This document shows positions 16,431-25,004 of a stretch of 64,000 nucleotides of DNA, in pieces (the first letter of the stretch is position 1; each line of letters opens with the position of its first letter). The notes under the pieces are model-generated. The model ran no database searches. It saw only the letters and a list, made by a program, of their open reading frames with translations, and had not been told where the DNA came from. The stretch lies in NCBI GenBank assembly GCA_022820625.1, contig JAJEFE010000008.1, positions 1-64,000 on the forward strand, read 5' to 3'. Position numbers and translations under genes: made by a program. Origin of the DNA: Gammaproteobacteria bacterium (lineage in GTDB: Bacteria; Pseudomonadota; Gammaproteobacteria; Steroidobacterales; Rariloculaceae).

Positions 16431-18890
16431 CTACCCATTGGCTCCATTGACGTCCCGCAACCGTTCATTGGCCGGGTCGAACGGACTGTCGGGAATCACC
16501 GTCGCCCTGAAAGTCCTGTCGAGGATCTCGATGCCGACATCGGCGCCCGGTACCGCCAGTTCGGGGGGGAGCATCCCCAGCGCCAGCGACTTGCCCGTGC
16601 GGAAACCGTAATTGCCGCTGGTGGCGCGGCCGACGGTCTCCCCGTCCCTGAGCAAGGCGTTGTTGCCGAGCGCGTCGGCGTCCTCCACGTCGTGAACCTC
16701 CAGCGTGACCAGCAGGTTCTTCAGTCCCGCCTCCCTGGATGCCAGCAGGGCGTCGCGCCCCAGAAAGTCGCCCTTGTCCGGCTTGACGAACCGGTCCAGG
16801 GTCGACTCGAAGGCCGAGTACTCGATGGACAGTTCGGTGCCCACCAGCCGGTAGGACTTCTCCATGCGCATGGCGTCCATGGCGCGAATGCCGAACGGCG
16901 CCAGCCCCAGGTCCTCGCCGGCCTCGAACAACGCGTCGAAGATGTGGTTCTGGTATTCCATCGGGTGGTGCAATTCCCAGCCGAGTTCGCCCACGAAGTT
17001 CACCCGCATGGCGTTGACCGGCGCCGAGCCGACCACGATGTCGCGGGCGGTCAGCCAGCGGAACGCCTGGTTCGACAGGTCTGCAGTCGTCACGCGCGAC
17101 AACAGTTCCCTGGCTTTGGGGCCGGCCACCACCAGCACGCCGACTGCGCCCGTCAGGGGCGTGAACTGCACGGATCCATCCCGCGGCATGTACTTGCGCA
17201 GGTAGTCGTGATCGAGCCGCTGGAAGGCGCCGGCCGATACCAGGTAGAAGGAATCGCCCGGCTCGCGGCGGATCGTGAACTCCGAATGCACGCCGCCGTT
17301 GCGGTTCAGGGCGTGTGCCAGGCACAGCCGCCCGACCTGCCTGGGCACGCTGTTGGCTACAAACCAGTTGAGAAAGTCTTCCGCGCCGGGGCCGGATACG
17401 CGGCACTTGGCGAACGCGGTCATGTCCTGCAGTCCGACGTTGTTCGTGACGTTGTCGACCTCCCTGCGAACCGCCTCGAACCAGCGCGAGCGGCGGAACG
17501 ACCAGTCGTCTTCCTGGGGCATTCCATCGGTGGCGAAGAAGTTGGGCCGCTCCCAGCCGAACTTCTGCCCGAACACGGCGCCACGCGCCTTCATGCGCTC
17601 GTAGCAGGGCGCCGTGCGCAGCGGGCGCGCGGCAGGGCGCTCCTCGTCCGGGTAGTGGATGATGAAGACGTGCGCGTACGCCTCCTCTGTTTTCTTGACC
17701 AGGTAGTCCTTCGTGGCGTATTCACCGAAACGGCGCGGCTCGACGCCCAGCATGTCGATGGTGGGCTCTCCCTCCACGATCCACTCCGCCAGTTGCCAGC
17801 CCGCGCCGCCCGCCGCGGTGATCCCGAAACTGTGTCCCTCCGACAGCCAGAAATTGTCGATGCCCCAGGCCGGCCCGATGATCGGGTTGCCGTCGGGCGT
17901 GTAGGCGATGGCGCCGTTGTAGACTTCCTTGATGCCGACCTCGGCGAACGCCGGCACCCGGTTCATTGCAGCCTCGATGTGCGGCATGAGCCGGTCGATA
18001 TCTTCCTGGAACAACTCGTACTCGGCCGCCGGATCCGGGCCGTCGACATAGCAGCAGGGCGCGTCCTTCTCGTAGGGGCCGAGGATGAAGCCGCTGTTTT
18101 CCTCGCGCAGGTACCACGAGCCGTCCGATTCGCGCAGCACGCCGAGTTCGGGCAGGTTCCTGTTCTTGCGCGCCAGCAGATCGGGATGCGGCTCGGTGAC
18201 GATGTACTGGTGCTCCACCGGCATCACCGGCACGTCGAGTCCCACCATCTCGCCGGTCTGGCGGGCGTAATTCCCGGTCGCCGAAACCACGTGATCGCAG
18301 GTGATGTCGCCCTTGTCCGTGTGCACGACCCAGCCTCCGGAAGTCGCCTGATCGATGCCGAGAACCGCCGTCTTGCGGTAGATCGCGGCGCCGCGCGCGC
18401 GGGCGCCTGCGGCCAGCGCCTGGGTCAGGTCGGCGGGCTGGATGTAGCCGTCCTCGGGATGAAAAATGCCGCCCACGAGCCCGTCGATGTTGCACAGAGG
18501 CCAGAGCTCCCCGATCTCCGCCGGCGTCAGGAAGCGCACGTCCACCCCGATGGTCTTCGCCGTGGCCGCGTACTGATGGTACTCGTCCATGCGGTCCCTG
18601 TTCATGGCCAGGCGCAGGTTGCCGACCCGGCTGAACCCTACGCGGCGGCCGGTTTCCTGCTCGAGCTGCTGGTAGAGGTTGACCGAGTACTTGTGCACCT
18701 GGCCCACCGAGTAGCTCATGTTGAACAGCGGCAGCAGGCCCGCGGCGTGCCAGGTCGAACCGGACGTCAGTTCACCCTTCTCGACCAGCACGACCTCGTC
18801 GCCCCAGCCTTTCCTGGCCAGGTGATACAGTGTGCTGACGCCGACAACACCGCCTCCGATGACGACGACTTTCGCCCGTGTCTTCATCAT
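16431..18890 (-). CDS. dimethylglycine dehydrogenase-like FAD/GcvT protein
   Basis: An 819-residue protein with an N-terminal FAD oxidase domain (GGGVVG at 12-17) and a C-terminal GcvT/THF domain (about residue 430 onward; NFVGELGWELHHP). The SGSTWHAAG motif carries His48, equivalent to the His that covalently binds FAD in dimethylglycine and sarcosine dehydrogenases. It should remove an N-methyl group from dimethylglycine and give methylene-THF, with electrons going to ETF. Position between the MttB/corrinoid genes and soxBDAG fits the middle step from betaine to glycine. Two paralogues lie at 36766 and 39228. Confidence 0.9.
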   Translation of the reverse strand: MMKTRAKVVVIGGGVVGVSTLYHLARKGWGDEVVLVEKGELTSGSTWHAAGLLPLFNMSYSVGQVHKYSVNLYQQLEQETGRRVGFSRVGNLRLAMNRDRMDEYHQYAATAKTIGVDVRFLTPAEIGELWPLCNIDGLVGGIFHPEDGYIQPADLTQALAAGARARGAAIYRKTAVLGIDQATSGGWVVHTDKGDITCDHVVSATGNYARQTGEMVGLDVPVMPVEHQYIVTEPHPDLLARKNRNLPELGVLRESDGSWYLREENSGFILGPYEKDAPCCYVDGPDPAAEYELFQEDIDRLMPHIEAAMNRVPAFAEVGIKEVYNGAIAYTPDGNPIIGPAWGIDNFWLSEGHSFGITAAGGAGWQLAEWIVEGEPTIDMLGVEPRRFGEYATKDYLVKKTEEAYAHVFIIHYPDEERPAARPLRTAPCYERMKARGAVFGQKFGWERPNFFATDGMPQEDDWSFRRSRWFEAVRREVDNVTNNVGLQDMTAFAKCRVSGPGAEDFLNWFVANSVPRQVGRLCLAHALNRNGGVHSEFTIRREPGDSFYLVSAGAFQRLDHDYLRKYMPRDGSVQFTPLTGAVGVLVVAGPKARELLSRVTTADLSNQAFRWLTARDIVVGSAPVNAMRVNFVGELGWELHHPMEYQNHIFDALFEAGEDLGLAPFGIRAMDAMRMEKSYRLVGTELSIEYSAFESTLDRFVKPDKGDFLGRDALLASREAGLKNLLVTLEVHDVEDADALGNNALLRDGETVGRATSGNYGFRTGKSLALGMLPPELAVPGADVGIEILDRTFRATVIPDSPFDPANERLRDVNGANG

Positions 18891-18903
18891 TCAGGAACCC
18901 GGC

Positions 18904-19461
18904 TCAGAGAAATGGCCGCGGCGTCCGGGCGAACAACTCGCGCACCAGCGGCTCGAAATGTTCGAGCGGATGGGTCCGGTACGCGGGATCGAACGACACC
19001 TGGTCCCAGCGGGCGCAGAAATCGATGCATGCTTCGTAGTACTCGTGGCCGCGGTATCGATCGCGGGCGTTGCGGTCCTCGCCGTAGTGCTGTAGCCAGT
19101 AGTAGCCCTGGAACAGGCCGTGGTGCCTGACGATCCAGTGGTTTTTCTCGCTCACGTAAGGGGCAAGCAACGCGGCCGACGCCTCGGAGTGATTGCGCGG
19201 CGAGATCACGTCGCCGATGTCGTGCAGCAGTGCGCAGGCGATGGTTTCGTCGTCCGCGCCGTCCCGCTCCGCGCGTGAGGCGGTTTGCAGGGCGTGCTCC
19301 AGGCGGCTGATCCGATAGGGCGAGTCACCGTCCATGGAACGCAGCCAGGCCAGTACACGGTCGGCGAGTTGGGCCGCGTTCCGTGCGTCGTGGGCCTCCA
19401 CCAGGTCGTAGTCCTCGCGGGTGCCGTGATCCATTGCGGTGAACGTCACCTTGTGTTTCAT
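18904..19461 (-). CDS. HD-domain protein, PhnZ/TmpB-like
   Basis: A 185-residue HD-fold protein. Its metal-ligand pattern matches the mixed-valent diiron oxygenase PhnZ: RLEH (His56), LLHDIGD (His80, Asp81), NHSE (His91), RHHGLF (His113/114) and RWDQ (Asp153). PhnZ and TmpB cleave hydroxylated aminoethylphosphonates; TmpB releases glycine betaine from its trimethylated substrate. In a betaine operon that role is tempting, but no TmpA-type hydroxylase is linked, so a different oxygenase or phosphohydrolase role is equally open. An AGGAAG site stands before the ATG, which overlaps the stop of the micro-ORF upstream. Confidence 0.72.
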   Translation of the reverse strand: MKHKVTFTAMDHGTREDYDLVEAHDARNAAQLADRVLAWLRSMDGDSPYRISRLEHALQTASRAERDGADDETIACALLHDIGDVISPRNHSEASAALLAPYVSEKNHWIVRHHGLFQGYYWLQHYGEDRNARDRYRGHEYYEACIDFCARWDQVSFDPAYRTHPLEHFEPLVRELFARTPRPFL

Positions 19462-19559
19462 GATTCACTTCCTGCAGGCCCTGCCAGCCCGCGCTCCGGA
19501 ATTACCTCCGGAATGTCGTCGAACCATGCAATTCGCGGCCGGTCAATCGTTGTCGCCAT
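19458..19559 (-). CDS. 33-residue micro-ORF coupled to both neighbours
   Basis: A short frame reading MATTIDRPRIAWFDDIPE and ending in a Gly/Ala/Ser-rich tail. Its ATG overlaps the RACo stop (TGATG) and its TGA overlaps the ATG of the HD gene (ATGA). An AGGAGG hexamer lies just upstream, within the RACo coding end. This gap-free fit on both sides is what a real translated gene looks like in such operons. The sequence is acidic in the middle with a Trp-Phe pair and matches no family I know. It could instead be a coupling leader without a protein function. Confidence 0.5.
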   Translation of the reverse strand: MATTIDRPRIAWFDDIPEVIPERGLAGPAGSES

Positions 19560-21565
19560 CACATCGCCCTCCTGCGTCGGCGCCGTCCGGCGCCGGCGGA
19601 ATCCGGCCCCTGTGCCGGCTTGGCAACCACGGAGAACAGCCTGGGGAAGGCGTCCCGCTTGTTCGGGATCGCCATGGCGTCCACGAAGTATTCCTGGAAC
19701 TTCGGCTCCACTGCCGTCTCGATCTTCTCGATCCTGCGCACCGCGGCCTCGACTTCCGCGCGGGCGGGCACGTTCAGAAGAGCGATCAGCGCCCCCATGC
19801 CCGCGGCATTGCCGGCCGACTCGACCCGGTTCAGGTCGCAGTCGGGAATCAGCCCAAGGACCATCGCGTATTTCGGGTCGATGTGCGAACCGAACGCCCC
19901 GGCCAGCCGGATGCGGTCGATCCGGTCGAAATCGGCCCTGTCCTGGAGCAGCCGCACGCCTGCATACAGCGCCCCCTTGGCGAGTTGCACCTGGCGCACG
20001 TCGTTCTGGGTGACGAGGATGCGCTGCGGGCCGTCGTGCAGAAGATATGAAAACGTGCGGCCGTCGGCGACGATGCGATCACTTCGGGCCGCCAGCGAAC
20101 CGTCGACGACGCCGTCCTCGTTGATGATGCCGGCCAGGTACATCTCGGCGATGACCTCAATGATGCCGGACCCGCATATGCCCGTGACTCCGGTTTTTCC
20201 CGTTGCTTCCCCGAACCCCGGATCGTCCGACCAACGCTCCGAACCGATGACGCTGAAACGCGGCTCGAGGTTGTCCGCATCGATGCGCACGCGCTCGATG
20301 GCGCCGGGTGTGGCGCGCTGGCCGGCGGAAATCTGCGCGCCCTCGAAGGCGGGGCCGGTGGGACTGGAGCAGGCCAGCAGCCGGTCGCGGTTGCCGAGCA
20401 CGATCTCGGCGTTGGTGCCCACGTCCACGACCAGCGAAACTTCCTCCAGCAGGTGCGGCTCCTCGGCCAGCACCATGCCGGCCGCGTCGGCGCCCACGTG
20501 CCCGGCGATGCACGGCAGCACGTAGACGTTGGCGCCGGGATGGATCCCGATGCCGATATCGCGCGCCTTCAGATCGAGCGCGGTATCCACCGCCAGCGCA
20601 AAGGGCGCACCCCCGAGTTCCCGTGGGTCGAGCCCCAGGAACAGGTGATGCATGATCGGATTGCCGACGATCGTGAGCTCGACAACGTCCGCTGCGTCGA
20701 TGCCGCCCCGGCTGCAAACGTCACCGATGAGGTCGTTCACGCCCTGACGAACCGCGCGCGTCAGTTCGTCGGCGCCTTCCGGGTGCATCATCACGTAGGA
20801 AACACGGCTCATGAGGTCCTCGCCGAAACGAATCTGCGGGTTCATGATGCCCTCGGTGGCGACCACGTTGCCGCCCGTCAGGTTCACCAGGTGAGCGGCG
20901 ATGGTCGTGGAACCGATGTCGATCGCCACGCCGTGGGCGCTGGGCTTGAAGCCGGGCCAGACGGCGACGACGGTCGATTGCCGGTGCACCGCCGCCGTGA
21001 CCCGCCATCCGCCGTCGCGCAGCGCGGCCTGCAGGCCCGGCAGGATGACGGGGTCGCAGCCCAGGTCGGCCAGTTGCCACTCCCAGGCCAGCGCGTCGCA
21101 GAGCCGCTTGAGATCCCCGGTCGATTCGAGCAGGTCGGCAGGCTGCACCTCGACGTGGTAGAGCCGGGTGGCAGGGTCGAGCTTGATCTCGCGGTGCTCG
21201 GCATCCTTGCGCACCACCTGGCGGTGCATCTGGCTCTCGGGCGGAACATCGATGACGAGGTCGCCCCGGATCGCCGCCTGGCAACTCAGGCGATGGTTGG
21301 GCGCGAGTGCCTGGCGGCGCTCGCCGTACCGTTCCTCGATCTCGTTGACCGCTGATAGGTGCGTCGGGCGGGACGCGATGGCGTGCTTGGCGAAGTCGCC
21401 GTCCATGCAGACGATGCGGCAGCGGCCGCACAGCCCGCGCCCGCCGCACACCGAGTCGACGTCCACGCCGATGCTGCGGGCGGCATCCAGCAACCGGGTA
21501 CCTTGGGGAAATGTGCCGCGGCGGCCGGAAGGCGTAAACACGATCCTGGCGTCCTGGCTGGTCAC
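19559..21565 (-). CDS. corrinoid-activating ferredoxin/ASKHA ATPase (RACo-like)
   Basis: A 668-residue reductive activator of corrinoid proteins (DUF4445/ASKHA family). The N-terminal 2Fe-2S ferredoxin domain has Cys40, Cys46, Cys49 and Cys95; the rest is an ASKHA ATPase with GVAIDIGSTTIAAHLV, VVDVGTNAEIVLG and LAGAFGSHIDP. It uses ATP to re-reduce cobalamin of the methyl-carrier protein when it oxidises to Co(II). The GTG at 21565 follows AAGGA with proper spacing; an ATG 10 codons upstream has no such site. The tail ends in a run of six arginines. Confidence 0.9.
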   Translation of the reverse strand: MTSQDARIVFTPSGRRGTFPQGTRLLDAARSIGVDVDSVCGGRGLCGRCRIVCMDGDFAKHAIASRPTHLSAVNEIEERYGERRQALAPNHRLSCQAAIRGDLVIDVPPESQMHRQVVRKDAEHREIKLDPATRLYHVEVQPADLLESTGDLKRLCDALAWEWQLADLGCDPVILPGLQAALRDGGWRVTAAVHRQSTVVAVWPGFKPSAHGVAIDIGSTTIAAHLVNLTGGNVVATEGIMNPQIRFGEDLMSRVSYVMMHPEGADELTRAVRQGVNDLIGDVCSRGGIDAADVVELTIVGNPIMHHLFLGLDPRELGGAPFALAVDTALDLKARDIGIGIHPGANVYVLPCIAGHVGADAAGMVLAEEPHLLEEVSLVVDVGTNAEIVLGNRDRLLACSSPTGPAFEGAQISAGQRATPGAIERVRIDADNLEPRFSVIGSERWSDDPGFGEATGKTGVTGICGSGIIEVIAEMYLAGIINEDGVVDGSLAARSDRIVADGRTFSYLLHDGPQRILVTQNDVRQVQLAKGALYAGVRLLQDRADFDRIDRIRLAGAFGSHIDPKYAMVLGLIPDCDLNRVESAGNAAGMGALIALLNVPARAEVEAAVRRIEKIETAVEPKFQEYFVDAMAIPNKRDAFPRLFSVVAKPAQGPDSAGAGRRRRRRAM

Positions 21566-21604
21566 GTCGGTTCCTTGTGCGCGGTGCCCGGGCATTCGGC
21601 CTGT

Positions 21605-22513
21605 TCAGCCGACGGCCGAACGGCGCCGCCGGCGCCTCCCGCCGCGCTCGCGTCCCGGCCGATCGGCCGACGGCTGGCGGTACTTGCGGATCCACCGGGT
21701 GCAGTCCGGATCGTGCCCCATCATGACATCGGCGCCCAGCACCGCCTGAAGCACGTCGTCGTGCAGCGGATTGGTGATCGCCGAGGTCATGCCCGCGCCG
21801 ATGGCCATGGTGAGAAAGGCCGAATTGATGCCGTTGCGGTTCGGCAACCCGAAACTGACGTTGGAGGCGCCGCAGGTGGTGTTCACCCTGAGTTCCCCGC
21901 GCAGCCTGCGGACGATGTGCATGACCTGCCTGCCTGCGGTGTTGATCGCGCCGATGGGCATCACCAGCGGATCCACCACCACGTCCTCCCGGGGAATGCC
22001 GTGGTCGGCGGCGCGCTCGACGATCTTCTTCGCCACCGCGTAGCGCACGTCCGGGTCTTCGGAAATGCCGGTTTCGTCATTGGAAATGGCGACCACGGCC
22101 GCACCGTGCCCTTTCACCAGCGGCAGGACCGACTCCAGGCGCTCCTCCTCGCCGGTCACCGAGTTGACCAGCGCCTTGCCCTTGTACACCGCAAGCCCTG
22201 CTTCCAGGGCCGCGACGATGGACGAATCGATCGACAGCGGCACATCGCTGACCGACTGCACGAGTTTGACGATATCCGCCAGCATTTTCGGTTCGTCGGC
22301 CAGCGGCACGCCGGCATTGACATCGAGCATGTGGGCGCCGGCCTCGACCTGGGCGATGGCGTCGGCCTCGACCCGACTGTAGTCGCCCCGCGCCATCTCC
22401 TCGGCGAGGACCTTGCGCCCGGTCGGGTTGATACGCTCGCCGATGATCACGAACGGCCGGTCGAAACCGATCCGAACTTCCCGGGTGGGCGAGGCGACGA
22501 CTGTTTCGGTCAT
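21605..22513 (-). CDS. methyltetrahydrofolate:corrinoid methyltransferase (MtrH/AcsE-like)
   Basis: A 302-residue pterin-binding TIM-barrel protein: FVIIGERINPTGRK, AHMLDVNAGVP, PLSIDSS, NTTCGASNVSFGLPNR. These features mark the dihydropteroate-synthase-related methyltransferases that move methyl between corrinoid proteins and tetrahydrofolate. Here it would take the methyl group from MttC to THF. GGAGAAAG precedes the ATG, which overlaps the metF stop (ATGA). The C-terminus is Arg-rich, as in the next gene. Confidence 0.9.
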   Translation of the reverse strand: MTETVVASPTREVRIGFDRPFVIIGERINPTGRKVLAEEMARGDYSRVEADAIAQVEAGAHMLDVNAGVPLADEPKMLADIVKLVQSVSDVPLSIDSSIVAALEAGLAVYKGKALVNSVTGEEERLESVLPLVKGHGAAVVAISNDETGISEDPDVRYAVAKKIVERAADHGIPREDVVVDPLVMPIGAINTAGRQVMHIVRRLRGELRVNTTCGASNVSFGLPNRNGINSAFLTMAIGAGMTSAITNPLHDDVLQAVLGADVMMGHDPDCTRWIRKYRQPSADRPGRERGGRRRRRRSAVG

Positions 22514-23580
22514 GAGACTTTCTCCATTGCCGTCCTTGTCGGCGCATCCGGTACGGTGGGGTGACCCCGGTCCCACTCGGCGTTCCTCCAGTCCAGCGCA
22601 GGCCGCCACGGCTGGCGGCCGTCCAGCACGCCGGAGCGCTCGACGATTTCCGCGACCCGGTGTTCCTGGCGGTAGGCCATGATGTGAATGCCGTGCACGC
22701 CCTGAATCTCCCTGATTTGCCGGATCATGTCGATGCAGATGTTCACCCCCTCCCGCTGCTGGTTCTGCGCGCCCTTCAGGCGGCGGATGACCGCGTCGGG
22801 AATCCGAATGCCCGGTACGTTGCTGCGAATCCATTCGGCCGAACGGGCCGAAGCCAGCGGACCCACACCGGCCAGGATGAAGACCTTCTCGTGGGTTCCG
22901 GCGTCGCGCACCGCCGCCATGTAGCGCTCCAACATCTCCATGTCGAAACAGTACTGGGTCTGCACGAACTGCGCGCCGGCCGCGACCTTCTTCGCCAGCC
23001 GCAGCGGGCGGTAGTCCAGCGGCGGCGCGAACGGATTCGCGGCGGCGCCCAGAAACACCCGCGGCGGCTCGGTCAACTTGCGCCCGCTCAGGAACCGCGA
23101 CTCGTCGCGCATGCCGCGAATCATGCTCAGCATGGACATGCAATCCAGGTCGAATACCGGCTTCGCCCCCGGGTGATCGCCCACGTCCACGCCGTCGCCG
23201 GTCAGGCACAGGATGCTGGCCACGCCCATGGCCGCCGCGCCGAGCACGTCGCCCTGGATGGCGATCCGGTTGCGGTCCCGGGCCGAGACCTGCATGACCA
23301 TGGCGTAGCCGCGCCGGCACAGCAGCGAACACATGCCGACGCTGGACATGTGGCAGTTGGCGCCCGAGCCGTCGGTGGCGTTCATCGCATCCACGTGGCC
23401 GTCGAACAGTGCGGCGCGCTCGTAGACTTCGGCCGGATTGGCCGAATCGGGAGGGGCGATCTCCGCCGTCACCGCAAATCCGCCGGCCCGCAGCACGCGC
23501 TCGAACCGGCCGAACGAGGAGTGCCCGGGCCTGATCGGCAGCGGATCGCCGGGTACCAGCGGTTCGTCTTCAAACTGCAT
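22510..23580 (-). CDS. metF: 5,10-methylenetetrahydrofolate reductase, MetF-like
   Basis: A 356-residue flavin TIM-barrel protein with VTAEIAPPD, MNATDGSGANCHMSS, ILCLTGDGVDVGDHPG and FVQTQYCFDME. Context suggests it runs in the oxidative direction, turning methyl-THF from the corrinoid route into methylene-THF. It overlaps the metV-like gene by 11 bases at its start and the methyltransferase gene by 4 bases at its end. Confidence 0.88.
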   Translation of the reverse strand: MQFEDEPLVPGDPLPIRPGHSSFGRFERVLRAGGFAVTAEIAPPDSANPAEVYERAALFDGHVDAMNATDGSGANCHMSSVGMCSLLCRRGYAMVMQVSARDRNRIAIQGDVLGAAAMGVASILCLTGDGVDVGDHPGAKPVFDLDCMSMLSMIRGMRDESRFLSGRKLTEPPRVFLGAAANPFAPPLDYRPLRLAKKVAAGAQFVQTQYCFDMEMLERYMAAVRDAGTHEKVFILAGVGPLASARSAEWIRSNVPGIRIPDAVIRRLKGAQNQQREGVNICIDMIRQIREIQGVHGIHIMAYRQEHRVAEIVERSGVLDGRQPWRPALDWRNAEWDRGHPTVPDAPTRTAMEKVS

Positions 23581-24070
23581 GGCTGCCGCTCCCGACCCTG
23601 ATGCGCACCTCGCGCAGCCACGCCGACCGGCCGATCAACCGGTGGTCCACGGGCGGTTGCACGACCTGCAGCGGAATTTCCTCTTCACGCAACCGCTGGT
23701 TGCCCTCCCACGCGAGCACCCAGACGCACGGCATACCGGGCTTGACCTCGCAGTGCCCGTCGGCGCGGACGCCGCCGCAGGGGCCGTTGCGCATCTTCTT
23801 CGGGCAGTTCATCGGGCACGACAGCCCGGTGAAGCCGACGATGCACTGGCCGCAATTCTGCGAATCCAGCAGGAAGCCCTTGGCGAGCGACTCGGCCTTC
23901 ACGAACGGTTTGTCGAGCCGCTCGTAACCGATCAGCCGCAGCAGCGGGTTGCAAAGGACCAGGATCCATTCGAGGACGGAATAGAGGCTCTTGAGCAAGC
24001 GCGCGTTGCGTACCGACCACCGGCGCATGCGGTACGTCTCAACCCGCTCCGTGGCCGCTCCGGTTTCCAT
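23570..24070 (-). CDS. MetV-like cysteine-rich partner of MetF
   Basis: A 166-residue protein of the methylene-THF-reductase C-terminal (MetV) family. Seven cysteines are clustered (C73, C76, C85, C89, C98, C107, C115) in NCGQC, TGLSCPMNCP, NGPCGG and GHCE, a site for iron-sulfur or zinc. In acetogens MetV forms a complex with MetF and passes electrons to it. A hydrophobic segment near residues 29-47 may touch the membrane. The tight overlap with metF supports a MetVF complex. Confidence 0.85.
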   Translation of the reverse strand: METGAATERVETYRMRRWSVRNARLLKSLYSVLEWILVLCNPLLRLIGYERLDKPFVKAESLAKGFLLDSQNCGQCIVGFTGLSCPMNCPKKMRNGPCGGVRADGHCEVKPGMPCVWVLAWEGNQRLREEEIPLQVVQPPVDHRLIGRSAWLREVRIRVGSGSHAV

Positions 24071-24076
24071 ACTGAG

Positions 24077-24400
24077 CTAGGTCCTGTCGTCGGAGCCGTC
24101 CGGTGCGACGCCGTGACTGCGGATCAATGCGTCGAGCCGCTCCTGCGTAAACGTTTGTTCGAAGCGGCCGGCCTCGGCAAGGGCGACCTCGCGCAGCTCG
24201 CCGTCCGTGTCCATCGCCGTGGTCTCGCGGCGCCATTCCGCCAGGTACGCCGCGCTGCCGCCCTTGCCGGCGCGCATGGCGGCGCGGTCGATCGCCTCCT
24301 GGAAGCGGCCGCTCAGCATGACCTTTTCGCGCCGCCGGCCGCGCTGCACGATGACCTGCGCTGGAATGTCACGCCAGAAGACGAGGACTTTCTTGACCAT
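24077..24400 (-). CDS. virulence-factor-domain small protein (PF13769-like)
   Basis: A 107-residue protein opening with VKKVLVFWRDIPAQVIVQRG, the signature of the poorly characterised family labelled virulence factor. Despite the name, the family is often found beside MttB/MetF genes in aerobic proteobacteria (recalled from genome context, not checked here). Its biochemical role is unknown; a small accessory protein of the methyl-transfer complex would fit. The start overlaps the DUF1638 gene by 32 bases, in line with coupled translation. Confidence 0.75.
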   Translation of the reverse strand: MVKKVLVFWRDIPAQVIVQRGRRREKVMLSGRFQEAIDRAAMRAGKGGSAAYLAEWRRETTAMDTDGELREVALAEAGRFEQTFTQERLDALIRSHGVAPDGSDDRT

Positions 24401-25004
24401 GGTTCGACGGCCTGTGCCTGAATCGCGCAGCCAGGCTGGTTTCAAGTTCGCCATATCCGCAGCGCACGTGCTCGAAGTCGAGTTCGAGGCGCGCGGCCGC
24501 ACGGGCGGCGGATTCGATCAGCTGGGCGTCTTCCGTCTGGGAGAGATAAACGAGCTTGCGGTAGTTGCCGAAATAGGCGTCGCGCAGTTCCGGATGCCGG
24601 TCCAGGCCCAGTGGCCTGGTCACGAACCGGTCGAAGTGCCGTGCCAGAAAATCGGTCAGGTAGAACGTTCCGGGTTCGGCCATGGCAAGCTCGGCGAATC
24701 GTTGACGGCCGGCAAAGAATTCGTAGCAGTGCGCGCCCTCGAGGCGCTCGGCGCCTTCCTCCGCGAGAACCCGGTCGATGCCGCCGGCGGTACCGCAGTC
24801 GGCGTAGGCGACGAAGATCTCCTCGTACGCCGCGCGATGCCTGCGAATCATCCTGCGCAGGCGTTCGGGAATCTCCGCCGGGCGATTGTGGAGCTTCGCA
24901 TCGATGCACTTCAGATGCAGGTGCCGCCAGCCCCAGCGGTGTTTGAGCGCGTCGATCTCCCGCGCCAGCGCGCCGCAGGCGATGACCAGGATCGGCTCAG
25001 GCAT
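24369..25004 (-). CDS. DUF1638 family protein
   Basis: A 211-residue protein with the DUF1638 pattern: ILVIACGALAREI at the start, CIDAKLHNRPAEIP, VAYADCGTAGGID and AHCYEFF. Four cysteines (C10, C33, C70, C93) and several His residues could bind a metal. The family co-occurs with MttB and corrinoid proteins but has no proven function; a role in loading or repairing corrinoid is possible. GGAAAG precedes the ATG, which overlaps the mttC end by 8 bases. Confidence 0.82.
   Translation of the reverse strand: MPEPILVIACGALAREIDALKHRWGWRHLHLKCIDAKLHNRPAEIPERLRRMIRRHRAAYEEIFVAYADCGTAGGIDRVLAEEGAERLEGAHCYEFFAGRQRFAELAMAEPGTFYLTDFLARHFDRFVTRPLGLDRHPELRDAYFGNYRKLVYLSQTEDAQLIESAARAAARLELDFEHVRCGYGELETSLAARFRHRPSNHGQESPRLLA

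Noticed and set aside
16212-19130. 972-codon open frame on the plus strand opposite the DMGDH-like gene
   Set aside because: It is an antisense shadow of a GC-rich gene: His/Arg/Pro-rich, no ribosome site, no family features, and it runs through the inverted-repeat element.
24077-24400. Virulence function suggested by the domain name
   Set aside because: The gene overlaps methyl-transfer genes and nothing nearby relates to pathogenesis.
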